Shown: positions 9,199 to 15,926 of the stretch, piece by piece
How positions within the stretch are numbered: the stretch's first letter is position 1
Layout of the letters: each line of letters begins with the position of its first letter
Assembly (NCBI RefSeq): GCF_943373825.1
Contig: NZ_CALSBP010000003.1
Span: 682,001 to 746,000, forward strand
DNA length: 64,000 nt
Direction of reading: 5' to 3'
Origin: Aquimarina spinulae
Lineage (GTDB): Bacteria > Bacteroidota > Bacteroidia > Flavobacteriales > Flavobacteriaceae
Notes under the pieces: generated by a model
Database searches by the model: none
What the model saw: the letters and a program-made list of their open reading frames with translations, nothing else
What the model was told of the DNA's origin: nothing
Program-made: the position numbers and the translations under genes

Positions 9199-9216
9199 CG
9201 AAATTCCAGAATTCCG
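9199..9216. promoter_or_regulatory. TTC-NN-GAA dyad upstream of lanthipeptide-like genes
   Basis: CGAAATTCCAGAATTCCG is an almost perfect inverted repeat with core TTCCAGAA. The same core, followed by TTTCG, occurs upstream of the minus-strand precursor genes and lanC. It lies between the regulator stop and the first plus-strand precursor. The flanking CAC/GTG extends the dyad enough to form an RNA hairpin, so it might also act as a weak terminator for the regulator gene. Confidence 0.55.
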
Positions 9217-9244
9217 TGTAATGTGAATAATTTTTCCATTTAAA

Positions 9245-9385
9245 AACAACGGTTTTTACATACATTCGTGATCAACTCACAAAACAACAAAACATATTAC
9301 GTCATGAAAAAAAAATCACTCAACACAAAAAAACTAACTTTAAAAAAATTTGAAATTTCTAAATTTAATGAGTTAAATAAAATTT
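9245..9385 (+). repeat. Tandem repeat unit 1 (upstream region plus leader)
   Basis: About 140 bp, from AACAACGG at 9245 through the leader-coding region, recurs at 9523 with only a few differences, one of them a single extra base just before the start codon. The period is 277-278 bp. Confidence 0.8.
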
Positions 9386-9495
9386 ATGGAGGCGGAGGAG
9401 GTAGTGTACCGCAAAATGGAGCTGCTCGATGTGTCTCTGACTCTTGTGGAAATAATGGAAAATGTGATTCTTCTATCTATTATCAATTTGATTAG
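9304..9495 (+). CDS. Lanthipeptide-like GG-leader precursor, copy 1
   Basis: A 63-aa precursor. The start at 9304 (MKKKSL) is chosen over an upstream Met at 9268 because the paralogue at 9581 starts the same way and 9268 falls in the conserved upstream repeat. Residues 1-30 are a Lys/Leu leader ending IYGG. The core has three Cys spaced C-x4-C-x5-C (43, 48, 54), several Ser and a Gly run. Probable export and leader removal by the C39 transporter at 9854; the LanC at 15927 could form thioethers if a dehydratase exists elsewhere. Leader 26 of 30 residues identical to the next gene, so this is a tandem duplication. Confidence 0.8.
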   Translation: MKKKSLNTKKLTLKKFEISKFNELNKIYGGGGGSVPQNGAARCVSDSCGNNGKCDSSIYYQFD

Positions 9496-9522
9496 AAGAT
9501 GAATAGTTTCAAAACCATTTTT

Positions 9523-9662
9523 AACAACGGTTTTTACATACATTCGTGATCAACTCACAAAACAACAAAACATATTAGTCATGAAAAAAAAATCACTCAA
9601 CACAAAAAAACTAACTTTAAAAAAACTTGAAATTTCTAAACTTAATGGATTAAGTAAAATTT
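9523..9662 (+). repeat. Tandem repeat unit 2 (upstream region plus leader)
   Basis: Second copy of the 9245-9385 unit. Upstream DNA is almost identical up to the start codon, while the core-coding part diverges. This is the usual signature of duplicated precursor genes whose cores evolve freely. Confidence 0.8.
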
Positions 9663-9772
9663 ATGGAGGATTTCCAGGAGGAGGTAGTACACCTCAAAAT
9701 GAGGCCGGCTGTGCCTCTCAATCTTGTAAGCGTAATAATGATTGTGATACTATTTATGTGGATAGAAAATAA
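9581..9772 (+). CDS. Lanthipeptide-like GG-leader precursor, copy 2
   Basis: A 63-aa paralogue of the preceding gene. The leader (residues 1-30, ending IYGG) differs at four positions. The core keeps the C-x4-C-x5-C spacing (44, 49, 55) and the PQN stretch, but its other residues differ and it is more charged near the second and third Cys. It carries its own copy of the upstream repeat, so it may be transcribed separately. A palindromic terminator follows. Product and modification are inferred from leader type and neighbours. Confidence 0.8.
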   Translation: MKKKSLNTKKLTLKKLEISKLNGLSKIYGGFPGGGSTPQNEAGCASQSCKRNNDCDTIYVDRK

Positions 9773-9806
9773 ACAATTTTAAAAACCACCCTTTACAATC
9801 TCATAT

Positions 9807-9841
9807 AATACCATATCTGATCAGATATGGTATTCTTTTTT
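9807..9841 (+). terminator. Terminator of the plus-strand precursor pair
   Basis: Perfect 14-bp arms (9807-9820 and 9821-9834) followed by CTTTTTT. It lies between the convergent precursor and ABC exporter genes, so it may insulate both. Confidence 0.85.
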
Positions 9842-9853
9842 ACAACAATATCA

Positions 9854-11983
9854 TCAAATCGTTACAGCAATATCTGGTATTTTTGCTTCTAGTAGCTGGC
9901 CGTTTTGTAATGCAACTACTCGATCTGCCATTGCAATGGTATCGGGTCTATGAGCAATAATTATTCTTGTAATGTTTAATTTCTTTATTGTAGTATTCAC
10001 TACAGACTCTAATCCTACATCAAGATGTGAGGTAGCTTCATCGAGGAACAATATTTTAGGTTTTTTGTATAAAGCTCTTGCGAGTAGCAATCTTTGTTTT
10101 TGTCCTCCAGACAGACTACTTCCCATATCACCGATTAAAGTATGATATCCCATTGGCATTGCCATGATATCTTGGTGTATAGCCGCCATCTGCGCGCATT
10201 GTTCTATCCATTCCTGATCAAAATCAGGGTCAAAGAAGCAAATATTATCTGCAATGCTACCCGATAACAGCTGGTCATTTTGCATTACCGTACCTATTAA
10301 ATTTCTATACGTTCGTAGCCCCACTTTTCGTATATCATATCCATCAACAAGAATAGTTCCTGTTTCTGGTTTTAGTAATCCCAACATTACTTTCATTAAC
10401 GTTGTCTTTCCGCATCCAGATGCTCCCACTACTGCTATAGAACTCCCCTCTTCTATTTTAAAATTAAGATTCTTAAACAAATACGGTTCATTATCAGAAT
10501 ATCTAAAACTAATATTCTCTAGATTTAGCTCGCCTTTTACCTGTGATAATTGCCTTTTGCTATCGATATCTTCTTCTTGCCTCGTAAGGATAATATCTCC
10601 TAGGCGTTCCATATGAAGGGAAAGCATTTTAAATTGTATAAATTTATTAACCAAAGCAGAAGCCTTTTCTGTAAACTGACTTTTATAGGACATAAAAGCA
10701 TATAACATTCCAATAGTCATTAGGCTATCCATTACCAGTGAGGCAGCCAGATAAATCACAATTATATTTTCGAGTCCAAATAAAAACCCATTAATAAAGT
10801 TATAGCCAATATCCAATTTGCCAATTTGTATACCAGTATTCATAGCATCGGCATAATAATTATGCCATACAGTTTGTCGTTGACTCTCGTTACCAAATAG
10901 CTTAACGCTCTGGATACCTCTAACGGTTTCCATAAAATTAGAATTCTGTTTGGCATCTGCTACAATGGCCTCTTCTTTCAATTGCCTGTACGGGCGATAC
11001 AATGCTAATCGCACTATTATATATATCGCTACAGCTGCCAAAACAATAAAAGCAAGTGTTGCGCTGTATATAAACATCATAACCAGAAGCCCGATAGCCA
11101 TTATACCATCTACAACGGTTTCAATAAGACCAGTAGTTAATAGTTGTTTTACATCTTCCAGAGATCCGAATCGGGAGATGATATCACCAATATGTCTTTT
11201 TTCAAAGTAATCCATTGGCAATTTTAGCAAATGCCGTAACAGATTTGCTGCCATTTGGATATTGAGCTGTGTTCCCATATACAAAATAACGACTCCGCGT
11301 AACGCAGTTACTGCCAAATTAACCAGCTTCATAAGACCAAAACCTAATGCTAGTATCAATAATAAATCCAAATCTCTGCTAATAATAACATCATCGACCA
11401 CTAACTGCATATAAAATGGAGTTGCTATAGCAAATACCTGTAGTAACAATGACAATACCAGAATTTGTGTCAATACCCTCTTTAAACCTGTAATTCTACT
11501 CCAGAAATCAGATAGTTTTGCTCTTTTTGAAATTTTTTCTGGCTTAAAATCAGGTGTAGGTGTCAGTTCTAATGCTACTCCTGTAAAATGCTTCGAAACT
11601 TCTGACAGCTTCATTATTCTTTTTCCAACGGCTGGATCATGGATAGTGATTTTATTTCCCTTTACTGATGTGAGTACAACAAAATGATTTAAATTCCAGT
11701 GTAAAATACACGGAGTTTTTAGTTGCGAAAGCTCTTCTAATTCAAGGCGTAGCGGTCTGGAGCTAAACTGAAGATTATCTGCTAATTTTATAAGCCCTTG
11801 TAGCGTTGCTCCTTTAGAAGATATAGAATATTTACGTCGCAACGAGTTTAGATCCAATTTATGTCCATAGTAATTAGCAACCATAGCCATAGAAGCCAAC
11901 CCGCATTCTGCTACCTCTGTTTGTATGATGACGGGGACTCTTTTTCCCCAGCCGTAATGAAGTAAATGAATTGGATTTTGCAT
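9854..11983 (-). CDS. Peptidase-containing ABC exporter (C39, bacteriocin type)
   Basis: A 709-aa single-chain exporter that cuts GG leaders and pumps the core peptide through the inner membrane. The N-terminal C39 peptidase shows the triad Cys27 (AECGLAS), His100 (LNHFVVL) and Asp116 (IHDPA). A six-helix membrane domain spans about 165-450. The nucleotide-binding domain has Walker A GASGCGKTT (about 520), signature LSGGQKQRLLLARAL, Walker B ILFLDEATSHLD and the H-loop (IIAHRPDT). It is 3 bp downstream of the HlyD gene, in one operon with three precursors. It is the only C39 exporter in the window, so it may serve all GG-leader peptides here. Confidence 0.95.
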   Translation of the reverse strand: MQNPIHLLHYGWGKRVPVIIQTEVAECGLASMAMVANYYGHKLDLNSLRRKYSISSKGATLQGLIKLADNLQFSSRPLRLELEELSQLKTPCILHWNLNHFVVLTSVKGNKITIHDPAVGKRIMKLSEVSKHFTGVALELTPTPDFKPEKISKRAKLSDFWSRITGLKRVLTQILVLSLLLQVFAIATPFYMQLVVDDVIISRDLDLLLILALGFGLMKLVNLAVTALRGVVILYMGTQLNIQMAANLLRHLLKLPMDYFEKRHIGDIISRFGSLEDVKQLLTTGLIETVVDGIMAIGLLVMMFIYSATLAFIVLAAVAIYIIVRLALYRPYRQLKEEAIVADAKQNSNFMETVRGIQSVKLFGNESQRQTVWHNYYADAMNTGIQIGKLDIGYNFINGFLFGLENIIVIYLAASLVMDSLMTIGMLYAFMSYKSQFTEKASALVNKFIQFKMLSLHMERLGDIILTRQEEDIDSKRQLSQVKGELNLENISFRYSDNEPYLFKNLNFKIEEGSSIAVVGASGCGKTTLMKVMLGLLKPETGTILVDGYDIRKVGLRTYRNLIGTVMQNDQLLSGSIADNICFFDPDFDQEWIEQCAQMAAIHQDIMAMPMGYHTLIGDMGSSLSGGQKQRLLLARALYKKPKILFLDEATSHLDVGLESVVNTTIKKLNITRIIIAHRPDTIAMADRVVALQNGQLLEAKIPDIAVTI

Positions 11984-11986
11984 ATA

Positions 11987-13234
11987 CTATAATTTTCCTT
12001 TTAGACTATAAATAGGTTCTAACAACCATTGCCCCAGGCTGCGTTCTTCCAAAATAATATCTGCGGCTACAGACATTCCTGATTGCAATGGCATTCTTTT
12101 ACCATATGCATTAATAGTTTGTACATCTAGAGCAACTTTTATGCGATATACAGGTTCTTGCATAGGAATAGGTATAGCTACCTCATTTGGGTTAATAACT
12201 GCTTCTGCTATTTGTACAATTTTGCCTTGATACAATCCATATCGCTGATATGGAAAAGCATCATACCGTAACAATACCTGTTGATTCTTTTTTATAAAAC
12301 CTATAGCTCTAGAAGGCAAAAACAACTCGGCATACAATGTTGTATTCTCTGGTATGATGGTTAGTATAGGTACAGCAGAAGACACATTTTGCCCAATATT
12401 AACTTGTGTTGAAGTAATGCGACCATTTACCGGGGCTTTAATCATATAAGAATGACTATTATTTAGTTCTATAAGACGTTCTTCTTTTTGTGCCAGCTGG
12501 TTTTGCAATTCTTTTAATCGTGTACTTTTTCGCAAAGGAGATTGCTCCTGCTGTTTTCGTATATTGGCTATTTCTGTTTTCTTATTGATTTGTAATCTTT
12601 TGGTAGCATTAAAAGATGCCTTAGCACTAAAATATACACTTCTTTTACTACTAAGGTTATCTTCAGAAACTAGCCCTTTCGCTCTTAGTTGTTTGTAGGT
12701 ATTCCATTGGTTTTTTGCCAATAGTACTTGTTCTTTCTGGCTTTGTAATTGTTGATTGATCTGATAATATTCATTCTTATGATTTATAAGAATGGTGGAT
12801 AATCGGCTACCTTCGCTATCCAAAACTTGTGTTTCATCAATAATTCGTTGTTCGAGGTTTATTTTTTGCTGCTCTAGTCGGGTAATTAATTGTTGATTGA
12901 TACTAATACTATCTTTTGTACCTCGTTCTGTAGTAACTTCGAGTAGGTTTTGGCCTTTACTAATTTTTTGACCATCTGTACTATGTTTTTTATCAATAAC
13001 TCCGTTAAATGGAGCATACACTCGCACTAAACCTTTGTCGGGCACCAAATACCCCGTTACCATCTCACGGCGGGCAAAGGTTCCGAACGCTAAAAAAAGC
13101 CCCACCATCGTAACTACAAAAACCAGTATACCTGTAAATATCCAAAATGATATAGGTCGTATTAATAAAACATCTCCCAATAAACGTTGGGTATTATTTT
13201 TTATGGCTTCTTTACGAAATAGCGGGGAACTCAT
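11987..13234 (-). CDS. HlyD family membrane fusion protein of the peptide exporter
   Basis: A 415-aa periplasmic adaptor. One transmembrane helix lies at about 30-52 (ISFWIFTGILVFVVTMVGLF). It is followed by a lipoyl/barrel-sandwich half (VYAPFNGVIDKKH), a long coiled coil rich in Gln, Leu and Lys at about 120-265, the second lipoyl half (IKAPVNGRIT) and a beta-barrel to the C-terminus. It links the C39 ABC transporter to an outer-membrane channel such as TolC, which is not encoded here. Located between the precursor genes and the transporter, with very short spacing on the transporter side. Confidence 0.93.
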   Translation of the reverse strand: MSSPLFRKEAIKNNTQRLLGDVLLIRPISFWIFTGILVFVVTMVGLFLAFGTFARREMVTGYLVPDKGLVRVYAPFNGVIDKKHSTDGQKISKGQNLLEVTTERGTKDSISINQQLITRLEQQKINLEQRIIDETQVLDSEGSRLSTILINHKNEYYQINQQLQSQKEQVLLAKNQWNTYKQLRAKGLVSEDNLSSKRSVYFSAKASFNATKRLQINKKTEIANIRKQQEQSPLRKSTRLKELQNQLAQKEERLIELNNSHSYMIKAPVNGRITSTQVNIGQNVSSAVPILTIIPENTTLYAELFLPSRAIGFIKKNQQVLLRYDAFPYQRYGLYQGKIVQIAEAVINPNEVAIPIPMQEPVYRIKVALDVQTINAYGKRMPLQSGMSVAADIILEERSLGQWLLEPIYSLKGKL

Positions 13235-13247
13235 AAGCTTTATTTAT

Positions 13248-13433
13248 TTAGTGAATTCTTTGTGTAAAATTTTCACATTCAAAATTATTAGATTGCCTTG
13301 TTGGATTTGTAGGAAAACTAATATGACAGGTCGGAGTACAAGAATCTACTACTCCTCCTTTTATCGTATTCATTTCAAGGTTTGATATGGTGCACTTATT
13401 AAGGTTCAGTTTTTTAATTTTATTGTTTTTCAT
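13248..13433 (-). CDS. GG-leader precursor peptide, lanthipeptide-like
   Basis: A 61-aa peptide. The leader (residues 1-27, KIKKLNLNKCTISNLEM...IKGG) is of the Lys/Leu class I type, unusual in having a Cys at residue 14. The core contains Cys in SCTPTCH and near the C-terminus (FECEN), plus many Ser and Thr, suited to thioether or disulfide formation. It ends 13 bp before the HlyD gene start and belongs to the exporter operon. Confidence 0.75.
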   Translation of the reverse strand: MKNNKIKKLNLNKCTISNLEMNTIKGGVVDSCTPTCHISFPTNPTRQSNNFECENFTQRIH

Positions 13434-13529
13434 GATATCATTAATTTTATATTGTTAATTTCTTTAAATCGTCTCAACAAAAGATTACATACAGGCCCAA
13501 TTATATGGACCTGTATGATATTTAGAGTA

Positions 13530-13691
13530 TTAGTCTTCAGACATACTACCTACAACCGCACCAATAATAGCACCTACTATAGCACCTATTGGCCCTCCTA
13601 TTGCATTTCCGATACCAGCACCTGTTGCTGCGCCACTCGCGGCATCACCACCATTAACTTCCTGTACTTCTTCAAATTTTAAATCTCTCAT
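13530..13691 (-). CDS. Class IIb bacteriocin-like glycine-zipper peptide (short)
   Basis: A 53-aa peptide, starting at 13691. The leader MRDLKFEEVQEVNGG fits the lactobin A/cerein 7B pattern (MR-x-L-x3-E-x2-V-x-GG). The core of 38 residues is built from Gly/Ala/Ile repeats with several GxxxG spacings and an acidic tail (SMSED), suited to a transmembrane helix pair. It lies 76 bp downstream of the 88-aa peptide of the same type, so the two may be a two-component pore-forming bacteriocin. No dedicated immunity gene is recognised. Confidence 0.75.
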   Translation of the reverse strand: MRDLKFEEVQEVNGGDAASGAATGAGIGNAIGGPIGAIVGAIIGAVVGSMSED

Positions 13692-13767
13692 ATCTATGAT
13701 TTTTATTAATAAATTTATTTAGTGTTGTTAAAATATATTTGGATATTTAGGATACCAAGGTACTATA

Positions 13768-14034
13768 CTAGTCTCCTTGTACCTGATCACCAACGTATCC
13801 ACCAGCTGCACAACCTATTGTTTGACCATAAGTACGACCTATATTCATACCAATATAAGTCCCTACTAATGTTCCCACAGGTCCAAACAATGAACCTATT
13901 GCACCGCCAATGTATCCTCCTGCTGTTTGACCACCAACCTGTCCAGCCACGGCTCCTGCTACACAACCTACAGCAGCACCTTCAGCAGGGCCACCTCCGA
14001 TTTCTTGAATTTCTTCAATTTTTAGATCTCTCAT
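13768..14034 (-). CDS. Class IIb bacteriocin-like glycine-zipper peptide (88 aa)
   Basis: An 88-aa peptide with leader MRDLKIEEIQEIGGG and a long Gly/Ala/Val core containing repeated GxxxG and AGG motifs and two Cys (VGCVAG, IGCAAGG) that could pair. It is first in the operon that leads through the 53-aa peptide and the 61-aa precursor to the exporter. Its promoter region is a close copy of the one before the 70-aa peptide at 14941. Membrane insertion and partner role are inferred from composition and family pattern. Confidence 0.75.
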   Translation of the reverse strand: MRDLKIEEIQEIGGGPAEGAAVGCVAGAVAGQVGGQTAGGYIGGAIGSLFGPVGTLVGTYIGMNIGRTYGQTIGCAAGGYVGDQVQGD

Positions 14035-14067
14035 TTTTGTAATTTTAAATTGTTAAACATAAATTTC

Positions 14068-14085
14068 TATCAAAGCGCTTCAATA
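14068..14085. promoter_or_regulatory. Degenerate copy of the TATCAAAGCGCTTTGATA palindrome
   Basis: TATCAAAGCGCTTCAATA: the left arm is intact and the right arm has two changes. It sits between the -7 box and the start codon of the 88-aa peptide, in the early transcribed region. Confidence 0.5.
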
Positions 14086-14089
14086 CCAA

Positions 14090-14121
14090 CAAACATAGGG
14101 TAACAAGAAAGTTCATTGCAA
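14090..14121 (-). promoter_or_regulatory. Promoter of the exporter/bacteriocin operon
   Basis: On the minus strand TTG (14121-14119), 21 bp, TATGTTTG (14097-14090). This matches the Bacteroidota consensus TTG-N17/23-TAnnTTTG exactly and is repeated with identical spacing at three other cluster genes. Confidence 0.85.
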
Positions 14122-14137
14122 CAAGTTGTATTGGGTA

Positions 14138-14170
14138 TTCCAGAATTTCGAGCGTTTTTCCAGAATTTCG
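14138..14170. promoter_or_regulatory. Double dyad operator of the exporter operon
   Basis: Two copies of TTCCAGAATTTCG at 14138-14150 and 14158-14170, a 20-bp period, about two helical turns. The nearer TTCCAGAA dyad is centred 20.5 bp upstream of the -33 TTG, an activator position. Confidence 0.75.
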
Positions 14171-14253
14171 ATTTTGTTTCTTTGTAAAAAATTAAGGTTT
14201 TTAGAAATGCAGTAAATATTGCTTTTAAGAATTATAAAAAAACTCAAAAATGG

Positions 14254-14601
14254 CTATATGAAGTCTGTGCTAATAGAAGCACTTGATAATATTTTGAAAT
14301 TATCATTATGCGGCTTTAAGATCATAACCATATCAATTATGTTATTCTTAAAATCCGGACCTTCGACTTTTTTAGTCTTTTGAGAAAGTCTTACAACGCT
14401 TATATTCTCATCTTCCTGTAATATTTTGATATCTTCAAAATTTGCCTCTAGCGTATAACTAGACAAAACTGTTCTTAGTTGTTCTTTACCTGCATTAAAC
14501 AAAACGTTATCTGGATGATGAAGATCAAATATTGTATCCAGATTCCTTTCTTTATAGGCAGAAGACAAGCTTTCAAAAAAGGCATTAAGATTGGTATTCA
14601 T
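14254..14601 (-). CDS. NTF2-like (SnoaL-type) small protein
   Basis: A 115-aa protein with no signal peptide. The pattern of an N-terminal helix (FFESLSSAYKERNLDTIFDLHHPDNVLF), followed by curved beta strands ending ISVVRLSQKT and NNIIDMVMILKPHNDNFKIL, suggests the NTF2/SnoaL fold. It sits directly after the paired class IIb-like peptides (74 and 70 aa), 76 bp downstream, in the same direction. That is where immunity or accessory proteins are found in bacteriocin operons, but bacteriocin immunity proteins are usually membrane proteins and this one looks soluble. The function is unknown; the fold call is tentative. Confidence 0.5.
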   Translation of the reverse strand: MNTNLNAFFESLSSAYKERNLDTIFDLHHPDNVLFNAGKEQLRTVLSSYTLEANFEDIKILQEDENISVVRLSQKTKKVEGPDFKNNIIDMVMILKPHNDNFKILSSASISTDFI

Positions 14602-14677
14602 TATACATTTTTTATAAGTTATTAATTAATCAGGGTAATTATCATGATTACCCTGATTAGTATCTAATTATTCTGGA

Positions 14678-14902
14678 TTAACATCTACTTGCGGCAATAA
14701 ATCCACCTGCAATAGCTCCAAATAAACCTCCAACAACTGCTCCTACTATACTTCCTGCAGGGGTAGCCGATGTTCCTATTGCACCTCCAATACCTGCACC
14801 AGTTCTAGCTCCTCCTAGAGCACCAGCCAAAATACCTCCGGCAGTTTGTCCACTACAACCACCATTTACAGAATTCAATTCACTATTTGTTAAATTTCTC
14901 AT
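14678..14902 (-). CDS. Class IIb bacteriocin-like glycine-zipper peptide (74 aa)
   Basis: A 74-aa peptide. The leader MRNLTNSELNSVNGG matches the cerein 7B type. The core starts with Cys and ends with Cys (residues 16 and 74), enclosing a Gly/Ala-rich stretch with GGALGGARTGAGIGG-like repeats and two hydrophobic segments. A terminal disulfide joining both ends is possible. It lies 38 bp downstream of the 70-aa peptide, and the two probably share one promoter and act together. Confidence 0.75.
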   Translation of the reverse strand: MRNLTNSELNSVNGGCSGQTAGGILAGALGGARTGAGIGGAIGTSATPAGSIVGAVVGGLFGAIAGGFIAASRC

Positions 14903-14940
14903 TGTATTATTTTTTAATGATTTATATAATTAATTTGATT

Positions 14941-15153
14941 TTAAGAAAAAGCAAGCATCCCAGCCAAAGCTCCTATACCAAAGCCTAAAGCTGCTCCTAC
15001 TGCTGCTCCTGCTGGTCCGGCCAATGATCCAATTTTGGCTCCTGCTCCTGCTCCTGCCAAACCTCCTCCAATTGCTCCACCTATTACTCCAGCATGATTA
15101 GTACCGTCTCCTGCGGAAACATAAGCCATTTCATTTACTGTTAAATCTCTCAT
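14941..15153 (-). CDS. Class IIb bacteriocin-like glycine-zipper peptide (70 aa)
   Basis: A 70-aa peptide. The leader MRDLTVNEMAYVSAG ends Ala-Gly rather than Gly-Gly, a permitted variant of C39 cut sites. The core is Gly/Ala-rich with GAIGGGLAGAGAGAK and several GxxxG spacings, and has no Cys. It is first of an operon with the 74-aa peptide and the NTF2-like gene. Its promoter, double operator and 5' region are nearly the same as those of the 88-aa gene, showing duplication of the whole control module. Confidence 0.75.
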   Translation of the reverse strand: MRDLTVNEMAYVSAGDGTNHAGVIGGAIGGGLAGAGAGAKIGSLAGPAGAAVGAALGFGIGALAGMLAFS

Positions 15154-15186
15154 TTTTGTAATTTTAAATTGTTAAACATAAATTTC

Positions 15187-15204
15187 TATCAAAGCGCTTT
15201 GATA
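15187..15204. promoter_or_regulatory. Palindrome TATCAAAGCGCTTTGATA, copy at the 70-aa gene
   Basis: A perfect 18-bp palindrome just downstream of the -7 box (15209-15216), overlapping the expected start of transcription. Such a position suits a repressor. The AAAGCGCTTT centre resembles operators with a central CG step. Confidence 0.65.
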
Positions 15205-15208
15205 CAAG

Positions 15209-15240
15209 CAAACATAGGGGAACAAAGAAGTTGGTTGCAA
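15209..15240 (-). promoter_or_regulatory. Promoter of the 70/74-aa bacteriocin pair
   Basis: Minus strand TTG (15240-15238), 21 bp, TATGTTTG (15216-15209). Same form and spacing as the promoters at 14090, 15750 and 17187. Confidence 0.85.
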
Positions 15241-15256
15241 CAAGTTGTATTGGGTA

Positions 15257-15289
15257 TTCCAGAATTTCGAGCGTTTTTCCAGAATTTCG
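15257..15289. promoter_or_regulatory. Double dyad operator of the 70/74-aa pair
   Basis: TTCCAGAATTTCG at 15257-15269 and 15277-15289, period 20 bp. The nearer TTCCAGAA is centred 20.5 bp upstream of the -33 TTG. Confidence 0.75.
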
Positions 15290-15377
15290 ATTTTGTTTTT
15301 ACAGAAAAAAATGACTAAAAACATTTCAAATATTATTTCTCTAAAAAAGGAACGTATTTTATCGTCTAATAATCGTA

Positions 15378-15413
15378 AACAAAAAATCGTCTGAAAATAT
15401 ATTTCAGACGATT
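15378..15413 (-). terminator. Terminator of the 69-aa precursor gene
   Basis: Minus strand: 12-bp perfect stem (15413-15402 with 15396-15385), 5-nt loop, then TTTTTT. It is 80 bp past the stop at 15493, so this precursor is a separate transcript from the 70/74-aa pair. Confidence 0.85.
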
Positions 15414-15492
15414 CATCTCAACTTTCGAAAAACTGTGTATTTACAAATCAGCTAAAAATGTATTATCAAAGAATCTCGATAAGTATTGTTAT

Positions 15493-15702
15493 TTACTTTT
15501 GAATATTAACACATACCTGGCAGCTCATAGGTGTTTGAGAGTATAGACATGCCAGCCCTTCGGTACCATTTCCACAACCAAATGGATCTGCGCTAGGTAA
15601 TCCGGGCCCTGTTATTGGATGAGGCCAGTTTATTCCCCCTTTAATGCTATCTAATTGTGCAACATTCATTTTCTTAAGACTCAGTTTCTTTTTACTTTTC
15701 AT
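15493..15702 (-). CDS. GG-leader precursor peptide, lanthipeptide-like (69 aa)
   Basis: A 69-aa peptide starting at 15702 (MKSKKKLSLKK). An in-frame Met eight codons upstream is rejected because the other leaders of this type start with MK-x-K. The leader of 23 residues ends IKGG. The core is long, Pro/Gly-rich at first (WPHPITGPGLP), then holds Cys residues in FGCGNG, ACLYS and SCQVCVN, that is four Cys and several Ser/Thr. It has its own promoter, operators and terminator. Confidence 0.78.
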   Translation of the reverse strand: MKSKKKLSLKKMNVAQLDSIKGGINWPHPITGPGLPSADPFGCGNGTEGLACLYSQTPMSCQVCVNIQK

Positions 15703-15727
15703 GATATCTAATTTTAAGTTATACAAA

Positions 15728-15745
15728 TATCAAAGCGCTTTGATA
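15728..15745. promoter_or_regulatory. Palindrome TATCAAAGCGCTTTGATA, copy at the 69-aa precursor
   Basis: A perfect 18-bp palindrome in the same place relative to the promoter (5 bp downstream of the -7 box) as at 15187. Conservation of this block in an otherwise diverged 5' region marks it as functional. Confidence 0.65.
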
Positions 15746-15749
15746 GAAA

Positions 15750-15781
15750 CAAACATAGCTCACACCATAAGCTTAATGCAA
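15750..15781 (-). promoter_or_regulatory. Promoter of the 69-aa precursor
   Basis: Minus strand TTG (15781-15779), 21 bp, TATGTTTG (15757-15750), matching the Bacteroidota consensus and the other cluster promoters. Confidence 0.85.
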
Positions 15782-15797
15782 ATAGTAGTATTGAGTA

Positions 15798-15830
15798 TTC
15801 TGGAAAAACGAACGATTTTCCAGAATTTCG
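15798..15830. promoter_or_regulatory. Double dyad operator of the 69-aa precursor
   Basis: TTCTGGAAAAACG at 15798-15810 and TTCCAGAATTTCG at 15818-15830, again a 20-bp period. The nearer dyad TTCTGGAA is centred 20.5 bp upstream of the -33 TTG. Confidence 0.7.
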
Positions 15831-15926
15831 ACTTTATTTTCAGATTAAATAGTAGAAAACCTTACCATGAGGCAGTTAAAATGCCCCTATGAAGTTGTAG
15901 TTTTTGAAATCATAAAGAAAAAACAA

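Larger units (their letters stand above)
14035..14180. repeat. Duplicated control region, copy A
   Basis: About 145 bp covering 5' region, promoter and operators. It is very similar to 15154-15299, with differences concentrated between the palindrome and the -33 box. Confidence 0.85.
15154..15299. repeat. Duplicated control region, copy B
   Basis: Partner of 14035-14180. A more distant third relative lies at 15715-15832, before the 69-aa precursor. Confidence 0.85.

Noticed and set aside
13452..14042. Plus-strand frames over the bacteriocin genes (13452-13682 and 13722-14042)
   Set aside because: They are antisense shadows of glycine-rich minus-strand genes, with Leu/Cys/His-rich translations lacking any start context.
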